Assembly: GCF_030316845.1 (NCBI RefSeq)
Contig: NZ_JASZYS010000006.1
Span: 359,826-423,825, forward strand
Direction of reading: 5' to 3'
Length of the DNA stretch: 64,000 nucleotides
From: Variovorax davisae
GTDB taxonomy: Bacteria; Pseudomonadota; Gammaproteobacteria; Burkholderiales; Burkholderiaceae_C
Made by a program: the position numbers and the translations under genes. Shown one piece after another: positions 38,199 through 46,430 of the stretch. Numbering within the stretch: position 1 is the stretch's first letter; each line of letters starts with the position of its first letter. The notes beneath the pieces are model-generated. The model did no database searches. It was not told where the DNA came from and saw only the letters and a list, made by a program, of their open reading frames with translations.

Positions 38199-40861
38199 TG
38201 AAGCGCATGCGCCTGAACCTGCCCACCCGGGCCGCGCTGTTGACGACCTCGCTGGTGCTGATCCTGGTCGGCGCCACCGCGGCCTGGCAGTACCGGCAGT
38301 TGTCGAGGGAGTACACGGGGCTGCTCGGCCAGCAGCTCCAGGGCCTCGCGCAAGCCGCGGCCGCGGACCTCGACTACAAGCTCGCGATGCACCTGGCGAC
38401 GCTGTCGCGTGAAGCGCGGCGCGGCGATGCAGCGACCTTCTCCGACCCCGGGCGGCGCGCGCCGTTCCTCGCCCAGAGCGGCCTGCGCCCGATGTTCGAC
38501 GGCATCGCCCTGATCGATGTCGCGGGCAACGTCCTCCAGGCGGAGCCGCCGCCGGCTTCGAAGGCGGTCAGCGTGGCCGACCGCGACTACTTCCGGCGTG
38601 CCCGCGACACCGGGGTCGCCACGGTCTCGCAGCCGCTGAGCGCGCGCACCACCGGCGAGTCGGCGGTGCTCATGGCGATGCCGGTCAAGGACGCGGACGG
38701 ACGCGTGCTGGGCGTGCTCGGCGGCGGCCTGAACCTGCATCGGCCGAACATGCTGGGCAATCTGGCCGCGGCGCGCCTGAGCGGCGAGGGCTACTACATG
38801 GTCGAGACGGGCGGCGAGTCGCCGCTCTACGTCGTTCATCCCGACGCGGCGCGCGTGCTTCAGCCGGTGCGCAGCGGGGCGGCGGGCAGCGGGTGGCGCC
38901 AGCCCGACGATCTCGAACGCAGCGCGAAGATCGCCGCCACCGGCTGGATCGTGCATGTGGTGCTGCCGGCCCGCACCGCCTATGCGCCGCTGGCGAAGGC
39001 GCGCCGGGCGCTGCTGCTGCAGATGCTGCTGCTCGCAGCGCTGACCGGCAGCCTGGTGTGGGGCGGCACGCTGTGGCTGGTGCGCCCGCTGGGCACCCTG
39101 CATTCGGTGATCCGGCGGCTGCGCCGCGATCCCGAGGCGCCGGTGTTGCTGGACGTGCGCGCGCACGGCGAGTACGGCGATCTCGCGCGCGAGTTCGATG
39201 CGCTGATGACCGAGTTGCGCACGCAGCGCAGCGAAAAGGCCGCGCTGGCCGACGCCGCGCCGGTGGGCCTCTTTCGCTGCGACGAGCGCGGGCGCATGGT
39301 GGACGTGAACGATGCCTACCTGGCGATCCACGGCATCGAAAAGGCCCAGGCGGCCGAAGGCTGGCTCGAGGGCGTCGCGCCGGAGCTCCGCGAGGAGACC
39401 AGGCAGCAATGGCTGGCGCGGGTGGCGAGCAGGGAGCCGTTCCACTTGAAGCGCTGGATCCGGCGCTCCGACGGCGCCAGCGTGCTGGTCTCGCTGCAGA
39501 TGCAGCCGATCCTGGCGGCCGGCCGGGTGGTCGGCCAGGTCGGCACCCTGATCGACATCACCGAGCGCACCCTGGCCGAGCAGGCGCTGCGCACCCAGAC
39601 CGCGATCTTCGAGAAGACCACCGACTACGTGGTGCAGCTCGACAAGCATGGCCGCCTGAGCTACATGAATCCGGCGGCGCGCTGCCGCACCGGCGTGGCC
39701 CAGGAGGCGCCGGTCACGCATTTCACGATCGCGGATTTCATGCCACCGGTCACCCTGCGGCGGCTGCAGGAAACCATCGTGCCCACGGCCGTCGCCCGAG
39801 GGGTCTGGGTGGGCGAATCGGAGATCTGCGGCGCCCATCCGGCGGACCTGTTTCCGGTCAGCCACATGGTCATCGCCCATCGCGACAAGGCCGGCAAGAT
39901 CGAGCGCTTCTCGGGCATCATGCGCGACATCTCGGAAGCCAAGGCGACCGAAGTCGCGCTGTTCGAGAGCGAAGCGCGATTGCGCACCATCGCCGACGCG
40001 CTGCCGATGCGGGTTGCGTTCATCGACATGGCGCAGCGCTACCGGTTCGTGAACCGTGCCTACGAAGGCGCCTTCGGCATTCCGCGGGAGGCGATCATCG
40101 GCCGCACGGTGAAGGAGGTGTTCGGCAGCCGCTACCCATGCATCGAGGCCCACGTGGTCCGGGCCCTGCAAGGGGAGTCGGTCACCTTCCAGAGCGAGCT
40201 GGTCAGCGACGGCGGCTATGCCTGCTTCGAGTCGAACTACATTCCCCAGCGCGGCATCGACGGCAGCGTGCTCACGGGCTTCCACGCGGTCTCGACCGAC
40301 GTCACGCGCCAGAAGCAGGAAGAGAAGCGCCTGCTGCAGCTCGCCCACGAGGACCCGCTCACGGGCTTGGCCAACCGCGCCGGCTTCAACCGGCGGCTCG
40401 AGGAAACGCTGGCGGCGGCGCCCGCGGGAGGCCGCGTGGCGGCCTTGATGTTCCTGGACCTCGACCGCTTCAAGCAAGTCAACGACCAGTTCGGCCACGG
40501 CACCGGCGACGCCTTGTTGCGCGCCGTGGCCGACCGGCTGGTCCAGGCCCTGCGGGCACGCGATTTCGTCGCCCGCGTGGGCGGCGACGAGTTCACGGTG
40601 ATCATCGGCCAGGTGGCCGATGCACAGGCCGCGGCACGCATCGCCGCCAAGATCGTCGACGCCTTGAGCCGGCCCTTCATGCTGACCGGCTGCCGCGTCG
40701 ACGTCAGCGCCAGCGTGGGGGTGGCTTTCCACGTCGCCGGCAGCGCGGCGACCGCCACCCAGCTCATGCTGGCCGCCGACGAGATGCTCTACCAGGCCAA
40801 GGGCGCGGGCCGCAACGACTACCGGCTGGCGGAGTTTCCGTTGGCGCACGCGACGGCCTGA
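38198..40861 (+). CDS. Membrane diguanylate cyclase with Cache, HAMP, PAS and GGDEF domains
   Basis: 887 residues. Order: TM helix (about 13-31), periplasmic Cache-like sensor (about 40-270), TM helix (about 276-300), HAMP-like linker, three PAS domains (about 355-715) and a GGDEF domain. GGDEF is at residues 795-799 and the inhibitory I-site RARD lies five residues before it, so the cyclase is probably active and product-inhibited. There is no C-terminal EAL; the preceding gene supplies that activity separately. The start 38198 overlaps the EAL stop. Confidence 0.92.
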   Translation: MKRMRLNLPTRAALLTTSLVLILVGATAAWQYRQLSREYTGLLGQQLQGLAQAAAADLDYKLAMHLATLSREARRGDAATFSDPGRRAPFLAQSGLRPMFDGIALIDVAGNVLQAEPPPASKAVSVADRDYFRRARDTGVATVSQPLSARTTGESAVLMAMPVKDADGRVLGVLGGGLNLHRPNMLGNLAAARLSGEGYYMVETGGESPLYVVHPDAARVLQPVRSGAAGSGWRQPDDLERSAKIAATGWIVHVVLPARTAYAPLAKARRALLLQMLLLAALTGSLVWGGTLWLVRPLGTLHSVIRRLRRDPEAPVLLDVRAHGEYGDLAREFDALMTELRTQRSEKAALADAAPVGLFRCDERGRMVDVNDAYLAIHGIEKAQAAEGWLEGVAPELREETRQQWLARVASREPFHLKRWIRRSDGASVLVSLQMQPILAAGRVVGQVGTLIDITERTLAEQALRTQTAIFEKTTDYVVQLDKHGRLSYMNPAARCRTGVAQEAPVTHFTIADFMPPVTLRRLQETIVPTAVARGVWVGESEICGAHPADLFPVSHMVIAHRDKAGKIERFSGIMRDISEAKATEVALFESEARLRTIADALPMRVAFIDMAQRYRFVNRAYEGAFGIPREAIIGRTVKEVFGSRYPCIEAHVVRALQGESVTFQSELVSDGGYACFESNYIPQRGIDGSVLTGFHAVSTDVTRQKQEEKRLLQLAHEDPLTGLANRAGFNRRLEETLAAAPAGGRVAALMFLDLDRFKQVNDQFGHGTGDALLRAVADRLVQALRARDFVARVGGDEFTVIIGQVADAQAAARIAAKIVDALSRPFMLTGCRVDVSASVGVAFHVAGSAATATQLMLAADEMLYQAKGAGRNDYRLAEFPLAHATA

Positions 40862-40897
40862 GGCGAGGAATCGCCAGGCCATCGGCATCGTGCGGGG

Positions 40898-41926
40898 TCA
40901 GCCGTCGGCCAGCTTCATCACGACGCGCCCCTCGATGGCGCCCTGGCGCATGCGATCGAAGATGGCGTTGACGTTCTCCAGCGTGTCTTCGGAGTACACC
41001 GTGTGCACCTTGCCATCGCCGGCGAAGGCCAGGGCTTCCTGCAGGTCCATCCGGGTGCCGACGATCGAGCCGCGGATGGTCTTGGCGTTCAGCACGACGT
41101 CGAAGATCGGCAGGCCGAAATCGCCGGGCGGCAGGCCCACCAGCGACATCGTGCCGCGCTTGTGCATCATGCCCAGGGCCTGGTCGAAGGCCTTGCGCGA
41201 GGGCGCGGTGACCAGCACGCCGTGCGCGCCGCGCAGCGCGCGCTGCAGTTCCTTGGCTGGGTCCACCTTGCTGGCGTTGACGACCAGTTCGGCGCCCACC
41301 TTGCTGGCCAGGGCGAGTTTCTCGTCGTCGACGTCGACCGCGGCCACGTGGAAACCCATCGCCTTGGCGTACTGCACCGCCATGTGGCCCAGGCCTCCGA
41401 CGCCGGAGATCGCGATCCAGTCGCCGGGTTTGCAGTCCAGCACCTTCAGGCCCTTGTAGACCGTCACGCCGGCGCAGAGCACCGGTGCGATGGCCGAGAA
41501 GCCGATGTTCGACGGCAGGTGGCCGACATAGCCCGGGTCGGCCTGCACGTATTCGGCATAGCTGCCGTTGACGGTGTAGCCGGTCATCTGCTGGCCGTCG
41601 CACAGCGTCTCCCAGCCGGTCATGCAATGCTCGCAATGGCCGCAGGCGGTGTGCAGCCAGGGGATGCCCACGCGGTCGCCCTCCTTGACATGCTTCACGC
41701 CGGCGCCGACCGCCGAGACGTAGCCGACGCCTTCGTGGCCCGGAATGAACGGCGGGTTCGGCTTGACCGGCCAATCGCCATCGGCGGCGTGCAGGTCGGT
41801 ATGGCACACGCCGCAAGCCAGGACCTTGACGACGATGCGCCCCGGAACGACCTCGGGAACGGGGACTTCGTCGATCGTCAGCGGCTGCTTGAAGGCGTGG
41901 ACGACGGCTGCTTTCATGGTCGGCAT
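40898..41926 (-). CDS. Zinc-dependent alcohol dehydrogenase (AdhA/AdhP type)
   Basis: 342-residue medium-chain dehydrogenase oxidising primary alcohols or reducing aldehydes with NAD(H). Catalytic zinc ligands are in CGVCHTDLH and GHEGVG; the structural zinc has C-x2-C-x2-C-x7-C (CGHCEHCMTGWETLC, with the first Cys in TACG). Rossmann GVGGLGHMAV. The start 41926 has AAGGAG 7 bp upstream. It is divergent from a TetR gene across 215 bp containing a TetR-type operator. Confidence 0.95.
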   Translation of the reverse strand: MPTMKAAVVHAFKQPLTIDEVPVPEVVPGRIVVKVLACGVCHTDLHAADGDWPVKPNPPFIPGHEGVGYVSAVGAGVKHVKEGDRVGIPWLHTACGHCEHCMTGWETLCDGQQMTGYTVNGSYAEYVQADPGYVGHLPSNIGFSAIAPVLCAGVTVYKGLKVLDCKPGDWIAISGVGGLGHMAVQYAKAMGFHVAAVDVDDEKLALASKVGAELVVNASKVDPAKELQRALRGAHGVLVTAPSRKAFDQALGMMHKRGTMSLVGLPPGDFGLPIFDVVLNAKTIRGSIVGTRMDLQEALAFAGDGKVHTVYSEDTLENVNAIFDRMRQGAIEGRVVMKLADG

Positions 41927-42077
41927 GCTGTGCTCCTTGCTCGAGGGTGGAGTGCTGGACGCGCGCGCCTGCCCGGCGCGGCGCGAAGAGGCTGGCACGC
42001 GGCGGCGTTTTTCAATGTAGTCATCGGGTCGGTCCTTGTCCAGCCCGGCGCCGTGGCGGCCCGCGGCACCGCGCGAG

Positions 42078-42107
42078 TTGACAAGTGGCCATCCGCTGGA
42101 ATATGAT
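42078..42107 (+). promoter_or_regulatory. Promoter of the TetR gene
   Basis: A consensus -35 TTGACA (42078-42083) and a near-consensus -10 TATGAT (42102-42107) are spaced by 18 bp, 35 bp before the tetR start at 42142. The -10 box lies inside the palindrome 42100-42119, so repressor binding would block it. Confidence 0.75.
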
Positions 42108-42119
42108 TGTCGTCATATT
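42100..42119. promoter_or_regulatory. TetR operator 1
   Basis: AATATGATTGTCGTCATATT: perfect 7-bp arms AATATGA/TCATATT around a 6-bp centre. The same arms and spacing recur at 42779-42798. Position over the tetR promoter, in the gap shared with the alcohol dehydrogenase, indicates autoregulation and possibly control of adh. Confidence 0.83.
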
Positions 42120-42141
42120 AAATCGCATCCACCTAGTCTCC

Positions 42142-42738
42142 ATGAGCCGCACTCCCAACAGCCGCAAGGAAGAAACCCACGAGCGCATCGTCGCCGTGGC
42201 CGCGCGCGCGATCCGCGAGCGCGGCTATGCCGGCGTGGGCGTGGCCGATGTCATGAAGGAAGCCGGCCTGACGCACGGCGGCTTCTATGCCCATTTCGAT
42301 TCGCGCGATGCCTTGCTGGTCGAGGCGCTCGAACGGGCCGGCCGCGAGAGCGCCGAAGCCGTGGCCCTGGCCGCCGAGCGGCGCGCCCGCCGGGGCGCGA
42401 GCGCATTCCGCTCGCTGGTCGAGACCTACCTGGCCGATTCGCACCTGGCATCGCTGGCCTGCGGCTGCCCCGTGGCCGCGCTCGGCGCCGACATGCCGCG
42501 CCAGTCCGAGATCGTGCGCGAAGCCTCCGCCCACCGGGTGCGGCGCCTGATCGCCGGCGTGCGCAGCGCCCTGCCCGACGCGCCGCGCGCGGCCGCGGCG
42601 ACGGTGGCCGGCACCCTCGTCGGCGCCCTGCAACTGGCGCGGGCGCTCGGCGACGGCGAGGAGGCGCGCGCGGTGCTGGCAGATGCGCGCAAATCGCTGC
42701 TCGCGCAGTACGACACGCCGGCCGCCACAACCCATTGA
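42142..42738 (+). CDS. TetR-family transcriptional regulator
   Basis: 198 residues, HTH IVAVAARAIRERGYAGVGVADVMKEAGLTHGGFYAHFDSRDALLVEAL, followed by an all-helical ligand domain with two cysteines (ACGCPV) that could sense electrophiles. It is flanked by two copies of the same palindrome, one over its own promoter and one before the SDR-MFS pair. Likely repressor of adh, itself, SDR and MFS genes. Confidence 0.92.
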   Translation: MSRTPNSRKEETHERIVAVAARAIRERGYAGVGVADVMKEAGLTHGGFYAHFDSRDALLVEALERAGRESAEAVALAAERRARRGASAFRSLVETYLADSHLASLACGCPVAALGADMPRQSEIVREASAHRVRRLIAGVRSALPDAPRAAAATVAGTLVGALQLARALGDGEEARAVLADARKSLLAQYDTPAATTH

Positions 42739-42778
42739 CGCCCACCCGGCATGCCGCAGTCGCCATCCTTCGATTTGC

Positions 42779-42798
42779 AATATGACAACGATCATATT
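42779..42798. promoter_or_regulatory. TetR operator 2
   Basis: AATATGACAACGATCATATT has the same AATATGA/TCATATT arms and 6-bp spacing as operator 1, 43 bp upstream of the SDR start. Only the non-conserved centre differs, which is what a true repressor site would show. Confidence 0.83.
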
Positions 42799-42840
42799 AG
42801 TGTCCCTCCCGCCACCCTCACTCGTCCCAAGGAAGCCATC

Positions 42841-43545
42841 ATGAAAATCAGCAACGCCACCGTTCTCGTTACCGGCGCCAATCGCGGCATCGGGCTGGCC
42901 TTCACCCGCGAACTGCTGGCGCGCGGCGCCCGCAAGGTCTACGCCGGCGCGCGCGATCCGGCCAGCGTCACGCAGCCCGGCGTCGAGGCCATCCGGCTCG
43001 ACGTCACGAAGCCCGAAGAGGTCGCGGCCGCCGTGGCCCGCGCCGGCGACGTGACGCTGGTGATCAACAACGCCGGCGTCGCCCAGGTGGGTGGCTTTCT
43101 CGCGGCCGACAGCGAAGAAGTCGCGCGGCGCCAGTTCGAGACCAACTTCTACGGCATGCTGCGCATGAGCAAGGCCTTCGCGCCGGTGCTGAAGGCCAAT
43201 GGCGGCGGCGGGCTGATCAACGTGCTGTCGATCGTCTCGTGGATCAACGGCGGCCAGCTGGCCGGCTATGCGGCGACCAAGTCGGCCGCCTGGTCGCTGA
43301 CCAACTCGCTGCGCCACGAACTGGCGCCCCAGCACACGCAGGTGCTGGCGCTGCACATGGCCTTCGTCGACACCGACCTGGCGCGCGGACTCGAGGGCCC
43401 GAAGACCAGCCCGGAAGACATCGTCAAGAGCGCCCTCGACGGCCTCGAGGCCGGCCTCGACGAGGTGCTGGCCGACGAGCGCACCCGGCTGGTCAAGCAG
43501 GGCCTGACGGCCGCCACGCCGAGCTACCTGCCGACGCCGGCCTGA
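42841..43545 (+). CDS. Short-chain dehydrogenase/reductase
   Basis: 234 residues of the classical SDR type: TGANRGIG cofactor loop, NNAGVAQ, catalytic Ser region (SIVSWINGGQLAG) and YAATK (Tyr and Lys present). It probably reduces a carbonyl compound with NADPH. Start at 42841 after AAGGAAG. It lies between operator 2 and the efflux gene, suggesting detoxification by reduction and export. Confidence 0.93.
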   Translation: MKISNATVLVTGANRGIGLAFTRELLARGARKVYAGARDPASVTQPGVEAIRLDVTKPEEVAAAVARAGDVTLVINNAGVAQVGGFLAADSEEVARRQFETNFYGMLRMSKAFAPVLKANGGGGLINVLSIVSWINGGQLAGYAATKSAAWSLTNSLRHELAPQHTQVLALHMAFVDTDLARGLEGPKTSPEDIVKSALDGLEAGLDEVLADERTRLVKQGLTAATPSYLPTPA

Positions 43546-43574
43546 GCGCCGCGCCGAACCCGACGAACGACACG

Positions 43575-44999
43575 ATGACGATCGCCACCGCACCCACGGC
43601 CACGGCCCCGGCTGCAGCCGCCCATCCGCCCCAGGCCTCGCCCTGGCCGGTGTTCTGGGTCGCCAGCGTCGCGGCCTTCCTGGTCTCGCTCGACAGCACG
43701 ATGCTGTACGCGGCCTTCGGCGCGCTGCGCACCGGTTTTCCGGACGCCAGCGCGGCCGAGATGTCGTGGGTGCTGAACGCCTACACGGTGGTCTATGCGG
43801 CCATGCTGATTCCCGCCGGCGGCCTGTCGGACGCCCACGGCCGCAAGCGGGTCTTCATGCTCGGCGTGACGCTGTTCATCGCCGCCTCGGCCGCCTGCGG
43901 GCTGGCCGGCAGCGTCGGCTGGCTGATCGCGGCGCGCGTGCTGCAGGCGGTCGGCGCCGCGCTGCTGACGCCGGCGTCGCTGTCGATCGTGCTGGCGGCC
44001 TTTCCGCAGAGCAAGCGCGCGGTCACCGTCAGCCTGTGGGGTGCGGTGGGGGGCTTCGCGGCCGCCGTCGGGCCGAGCCTGGGCTCCTTCGTGATCCAGA
44101 CCATCGGCTGGCCCTGGGCCTTCTTCATCAACCTGCCGATCGGGGCCCTGTCGCTCTGGTTCGGCGCCTCCCTGCTGACCGAGTCGGCGCGGTCGACCCA
44201 GCGCGCCAGGATCGACGGCGTCGGCATGGCCTTGCTGATCGTCGCCGTCGGCGCACTGACGCTGGCGATCGTCGAATCCGAATCGCCAGCCTGGTCGCGC
44301 GGGCAGCTGGCTGTCGTCGCGGCCACCGGCGCGATCGCGCTGGTGAGCTTCGTCCTCTGGGCGCGCAAGGTGCGCGCGCCGCTGATCGACCTGGCGCTGT
44401 TCCGCCATCCGACCTACAGCGCGGTCAACGCCGCGACGCTCACGTTCGGGATCGCGTTCGCGATGATGTTCTTCGCCTTCTTCTTCTACATGAACAACGT
44501 CTGGCACTACAGCCAGGCGCTGGCCGGCCTGGCGATCGCGCCGGGGCCGCTGATGGTGATCCCGGTGGCCGTCGTCACCGGCCGTCTTGCCGGGCGCTAC
44601 GGCCATCGGCCCTTCCTGGTCGGCGGCGCCTTGCTGTTCGCCGCCACCGGCCTGTGGTTCCTGCTCGTCCCCGGCACCGAGCCGGCCTATGCGACCCGGT
44701 GGCTGCCGGGCCTCATCCTGAGCGGGGCCAGCGTCGGCCTGGTGATGCCGTCGCTGTCGGGCGCGGCGGTGAGCAAGCTGCCGGCCGCCCACTATGCGGT
44801 CGGCAGCGCGGTCAACCAGGCCACGCGCCAGATCGGCTCGGTGATCGGCGTGGCGATCACCGTGGTGCTGCTCGGCCACGGCGCGCTGCAGCGCGGCGAC
44901 TTCGACGCCGTCTACCAGTGGCACATCGCGCTGGCACTGCTGACGGCGCTGCTGTGCACGCTGGTCAACACCCGGCCTGCGGCGGCGGCGCGCTCCTAG
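43575..44999 (+). CDS. MFS transporter, DHA2 (EmrB/QacA) family
   Basis: 474 residues with about 14 membrane segments. The first segment contains FLVSLDSTMLYAAF (family motif LDxTxVxxAL variant), motif A is GGLSDAHGRKRVF, and motif C is GGFAAAVGPSLGSFV. Proton-driven drug or metabolite efflux is expected. Starts 29 bp after the SDR. Its TAG shares CTAG (44996-44999) with the stop of the converging OmpA-type gene. Confidence 0.92.
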   Translation: MTIATAPTATAPAAAAHPPQASPWPVFWVASVAAFLVSLDSTMLYAAFGALRTGFPDASAAEMSWVLNAYTVVYAAMLIPAGGLSDAHGRKRVFMLGVTLFIAASAACGLAGSVGWLIAARVLQAVGAALLTPASLSIVLAAFPQSKRAVTVSLWGAVGGFAAAVGPSLGSFVIQTIGWPWAFFINLPIGALSLWFGASLLTESARSTQRARIDGVGMALLIVAVGALTLAIVESESPAWSRGQLAVVAATGAIALVSFVLWARKVRAPLIDLALFRHPTYSAVNAATLTFGIAFAMMFFAFFFYMNNVWHYSQALAGLAIAPGPLMVIPVAVVTGRLAGRYGHRPFLVGGALLFAATGLWFLLVPGTEPAYATRWLPGLILSGASVGLVMPSLSGAAVSKLPAAHYAVGSAVNQATRQIGSVIGVAITVVLLGHGALQRGDFDAVYQWHIALALLTALLCTLVNTRPAAAARS

Positions 45000-46108
45000 C
45001 CCGGCTGCTCGCCCGTGGCGCGGATCTCCACGCGGCGGTTCGGCTCGAAGCAGGCGATGAGCGCCGTGCGGTTCCTGGCCTTGCCCTGGGCCCTGCAATC
45101 GGCTTCGGTGACCTTCAACTGCGAAAAACTGCGGCCTTCGGTCGTGATGATGTTGGCCGGGACGCCTTGGGCGACCAGGTAGTCGCGCACCGAGTTGGCC
45201 CGCGCCAGGGACAGGCGCTGGTTGAACTCGTTGCTGCCGATCGGGTCGGTGTGGCCGACGATCGAGATCGCGCGCAGCCGGATGCCCGAGGACTTGAGCT
45301 CCGTGAGCGTGCTGTCGATGCGGCTGCGGCCGGTGGGCGTCAGGTCCGACTTGGCGAAGGCGAAGGTGCCGTCGGCCTTGAGCTCGAAGTTGCGCGCGGC
45401 CGGCGGCGGCGGCGGCGGGGGCGGCGGCATCGCCGCCGGCATGGCCGCCGGCGGAGCCGCCTGCGCCACCTGTGGGGGCGGCCCGAACGGAATCTGCAGG
45501 CCCACCGAGAACAGCCAGTCGTTCATGTTCTGCCGGTTGCCGGTCCTGCTGTTGTTGGCATTGTCGACATAGCGGTAGCGTGCGTCGGCCACCAGGCGGC
45601 CCCAGGAGGAGAACGGCCAGACGATGCCGAGCCCCGCATTGGCCATGAAGCTCGTGTGGCTGTCGTTGATGCCGAACGCCCTCTCCACCTTGTTGTCGAT
45701 GGCGCCGATGCCGCCCACGAGATAGGGATGCACGGTGTTCGATTGCCAGCGGTTGATCCCCTGACGGCTCCAGGGGAACCACTGCGCGTCGAGCGTGCCG
45801 CTCCAGTTCTTGTACTTGTCCGTGCTGTTGAAGGCGCCGAAGCCGGTGCCGAACTTGCCGTCGAGTTCCTCGTATTGGCCACGCAGCTCGATGTTCCAGC
45901 TCGGGCTGATCGGCTTGCCGATGGAGACGCCTCCCCCCCAGCCGTTGTCCGCATTGCGATCGCCGTCAGGATGCACGTAGGTGCCGAAGGGCGTGATGTA
46001 CCAGCGGTTGTCGAAGTACTGGTCCGCCGTGAAGGTGGTCTGAGCCAGGCAGGCGCCATACGGGAGGGCCAGCACGCAGCAAGCTGCGAAGGTGCGTCGG
46101 TCGAACAT
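44996..46108 (-). CDS. OmpA-family outer-membrane protein
   Basis: 370 residues. Signal peptide (CCVLALPYGACLAQ, cut near residue 22), an N-terminal beta-barrel (WYITPFGTYVHPD, AGLGIVWPF, LVADARYRYVDN), a proline/alanine hinge with nine consecutive prolines, and a C-terminal OmpA domain that binds peptidoglycan (GHTDPIGSNEFNQRLSLARANSVRDYL, then RRVEI). Start 46108 follows GAGG. OprF-like architecture; a cysteine pair in the OmpA domain (DCRAQG, IACFEPNRRV) could form a disulfide. Confidence 0.93.
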   Translation of the reverse strand: MFDRRTFAACCVLALPYGACLAQTTFTADQYFDNRWYITPFGTYVHPDGDRNADNGWGGGVSIGKPISPSWNIELRGQYEELDGKFGTGFGAFNSTDKYKNWSGTLDAQWFPWSRQGINRWQSNTVHPYLVGGIGAIDNKVERAFGINDSHTSFMANAGLGIVWPFSSWGRLVADARYRYVDNANNSRTGNRQNMNDWLFSVGLQIPFGPPPQVAQAAPPAAMPAAMPPPPPPPPPAARNFELKADGTFAFAKSDLTPTGRSRIDSTLTELKSSGIRLRAISIVGHTDPIGSNEFNQRLSLARANSVRDYLVAQGVPANIITTEGRSFSQLKVTEADCRAQGKARNRTALIACFEPNRRVEIRATGEQPG

Positions 46109-46430
46109 GAAAGCCTCACTTTGCTGATGTGGATGAGCGCCTCGGCTGGAGCCAGCGGAGTGAAGCACGATAGGTGCGCGCAACCCTGCCGGCCTGCCCA
46201 CACGCAACCGGGTGTGTCGCACTCGCGGGGCGGCCACTTCCGGTTTCACTTCTTTCACCGTGGAGCGAAACGATTTGCGCGGCGGCCACGCCCGCATTGC
46301 TGCGCAGCGCCGTTGCACCAAAGGGCAATTGCACCCCGACGCCATCGCCGCCAACATCGGTTGCCTCGGCAGCCGCGGTGCGCGCAGGCGGCATGGCCGC
46401 GCTGTGCGCGAACAACAGGAGTGGCAGCGC
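46109..46430. other. 322-bp divergent gap without a supported gene
   Basis: Lies between the OmpA-type gene and the polytopic membrane protein. The frame of the latter stays open to an ATG at 46212, but the extension is arginine-rich and unlike a protein N-terminus. I see no convincing -35/-10 pair or strong hairpin; promoters for both genes must be here. Confidence 0.5.

Noticed and set aside
38138..40888. A 916-codon minus-strand frame opposite the diguanylate cyclase
   Set aside because: Shadow frame; the + strand protein has Cache, PAS and GGDEF motifs in order.
43524..45782. A 752-codon minus-strand frame spanning the MFS and OmpA genes
   Set aside because: It crosses two well-defined genes and has the Gln/Arg/Asp-rich composition of a shadow.
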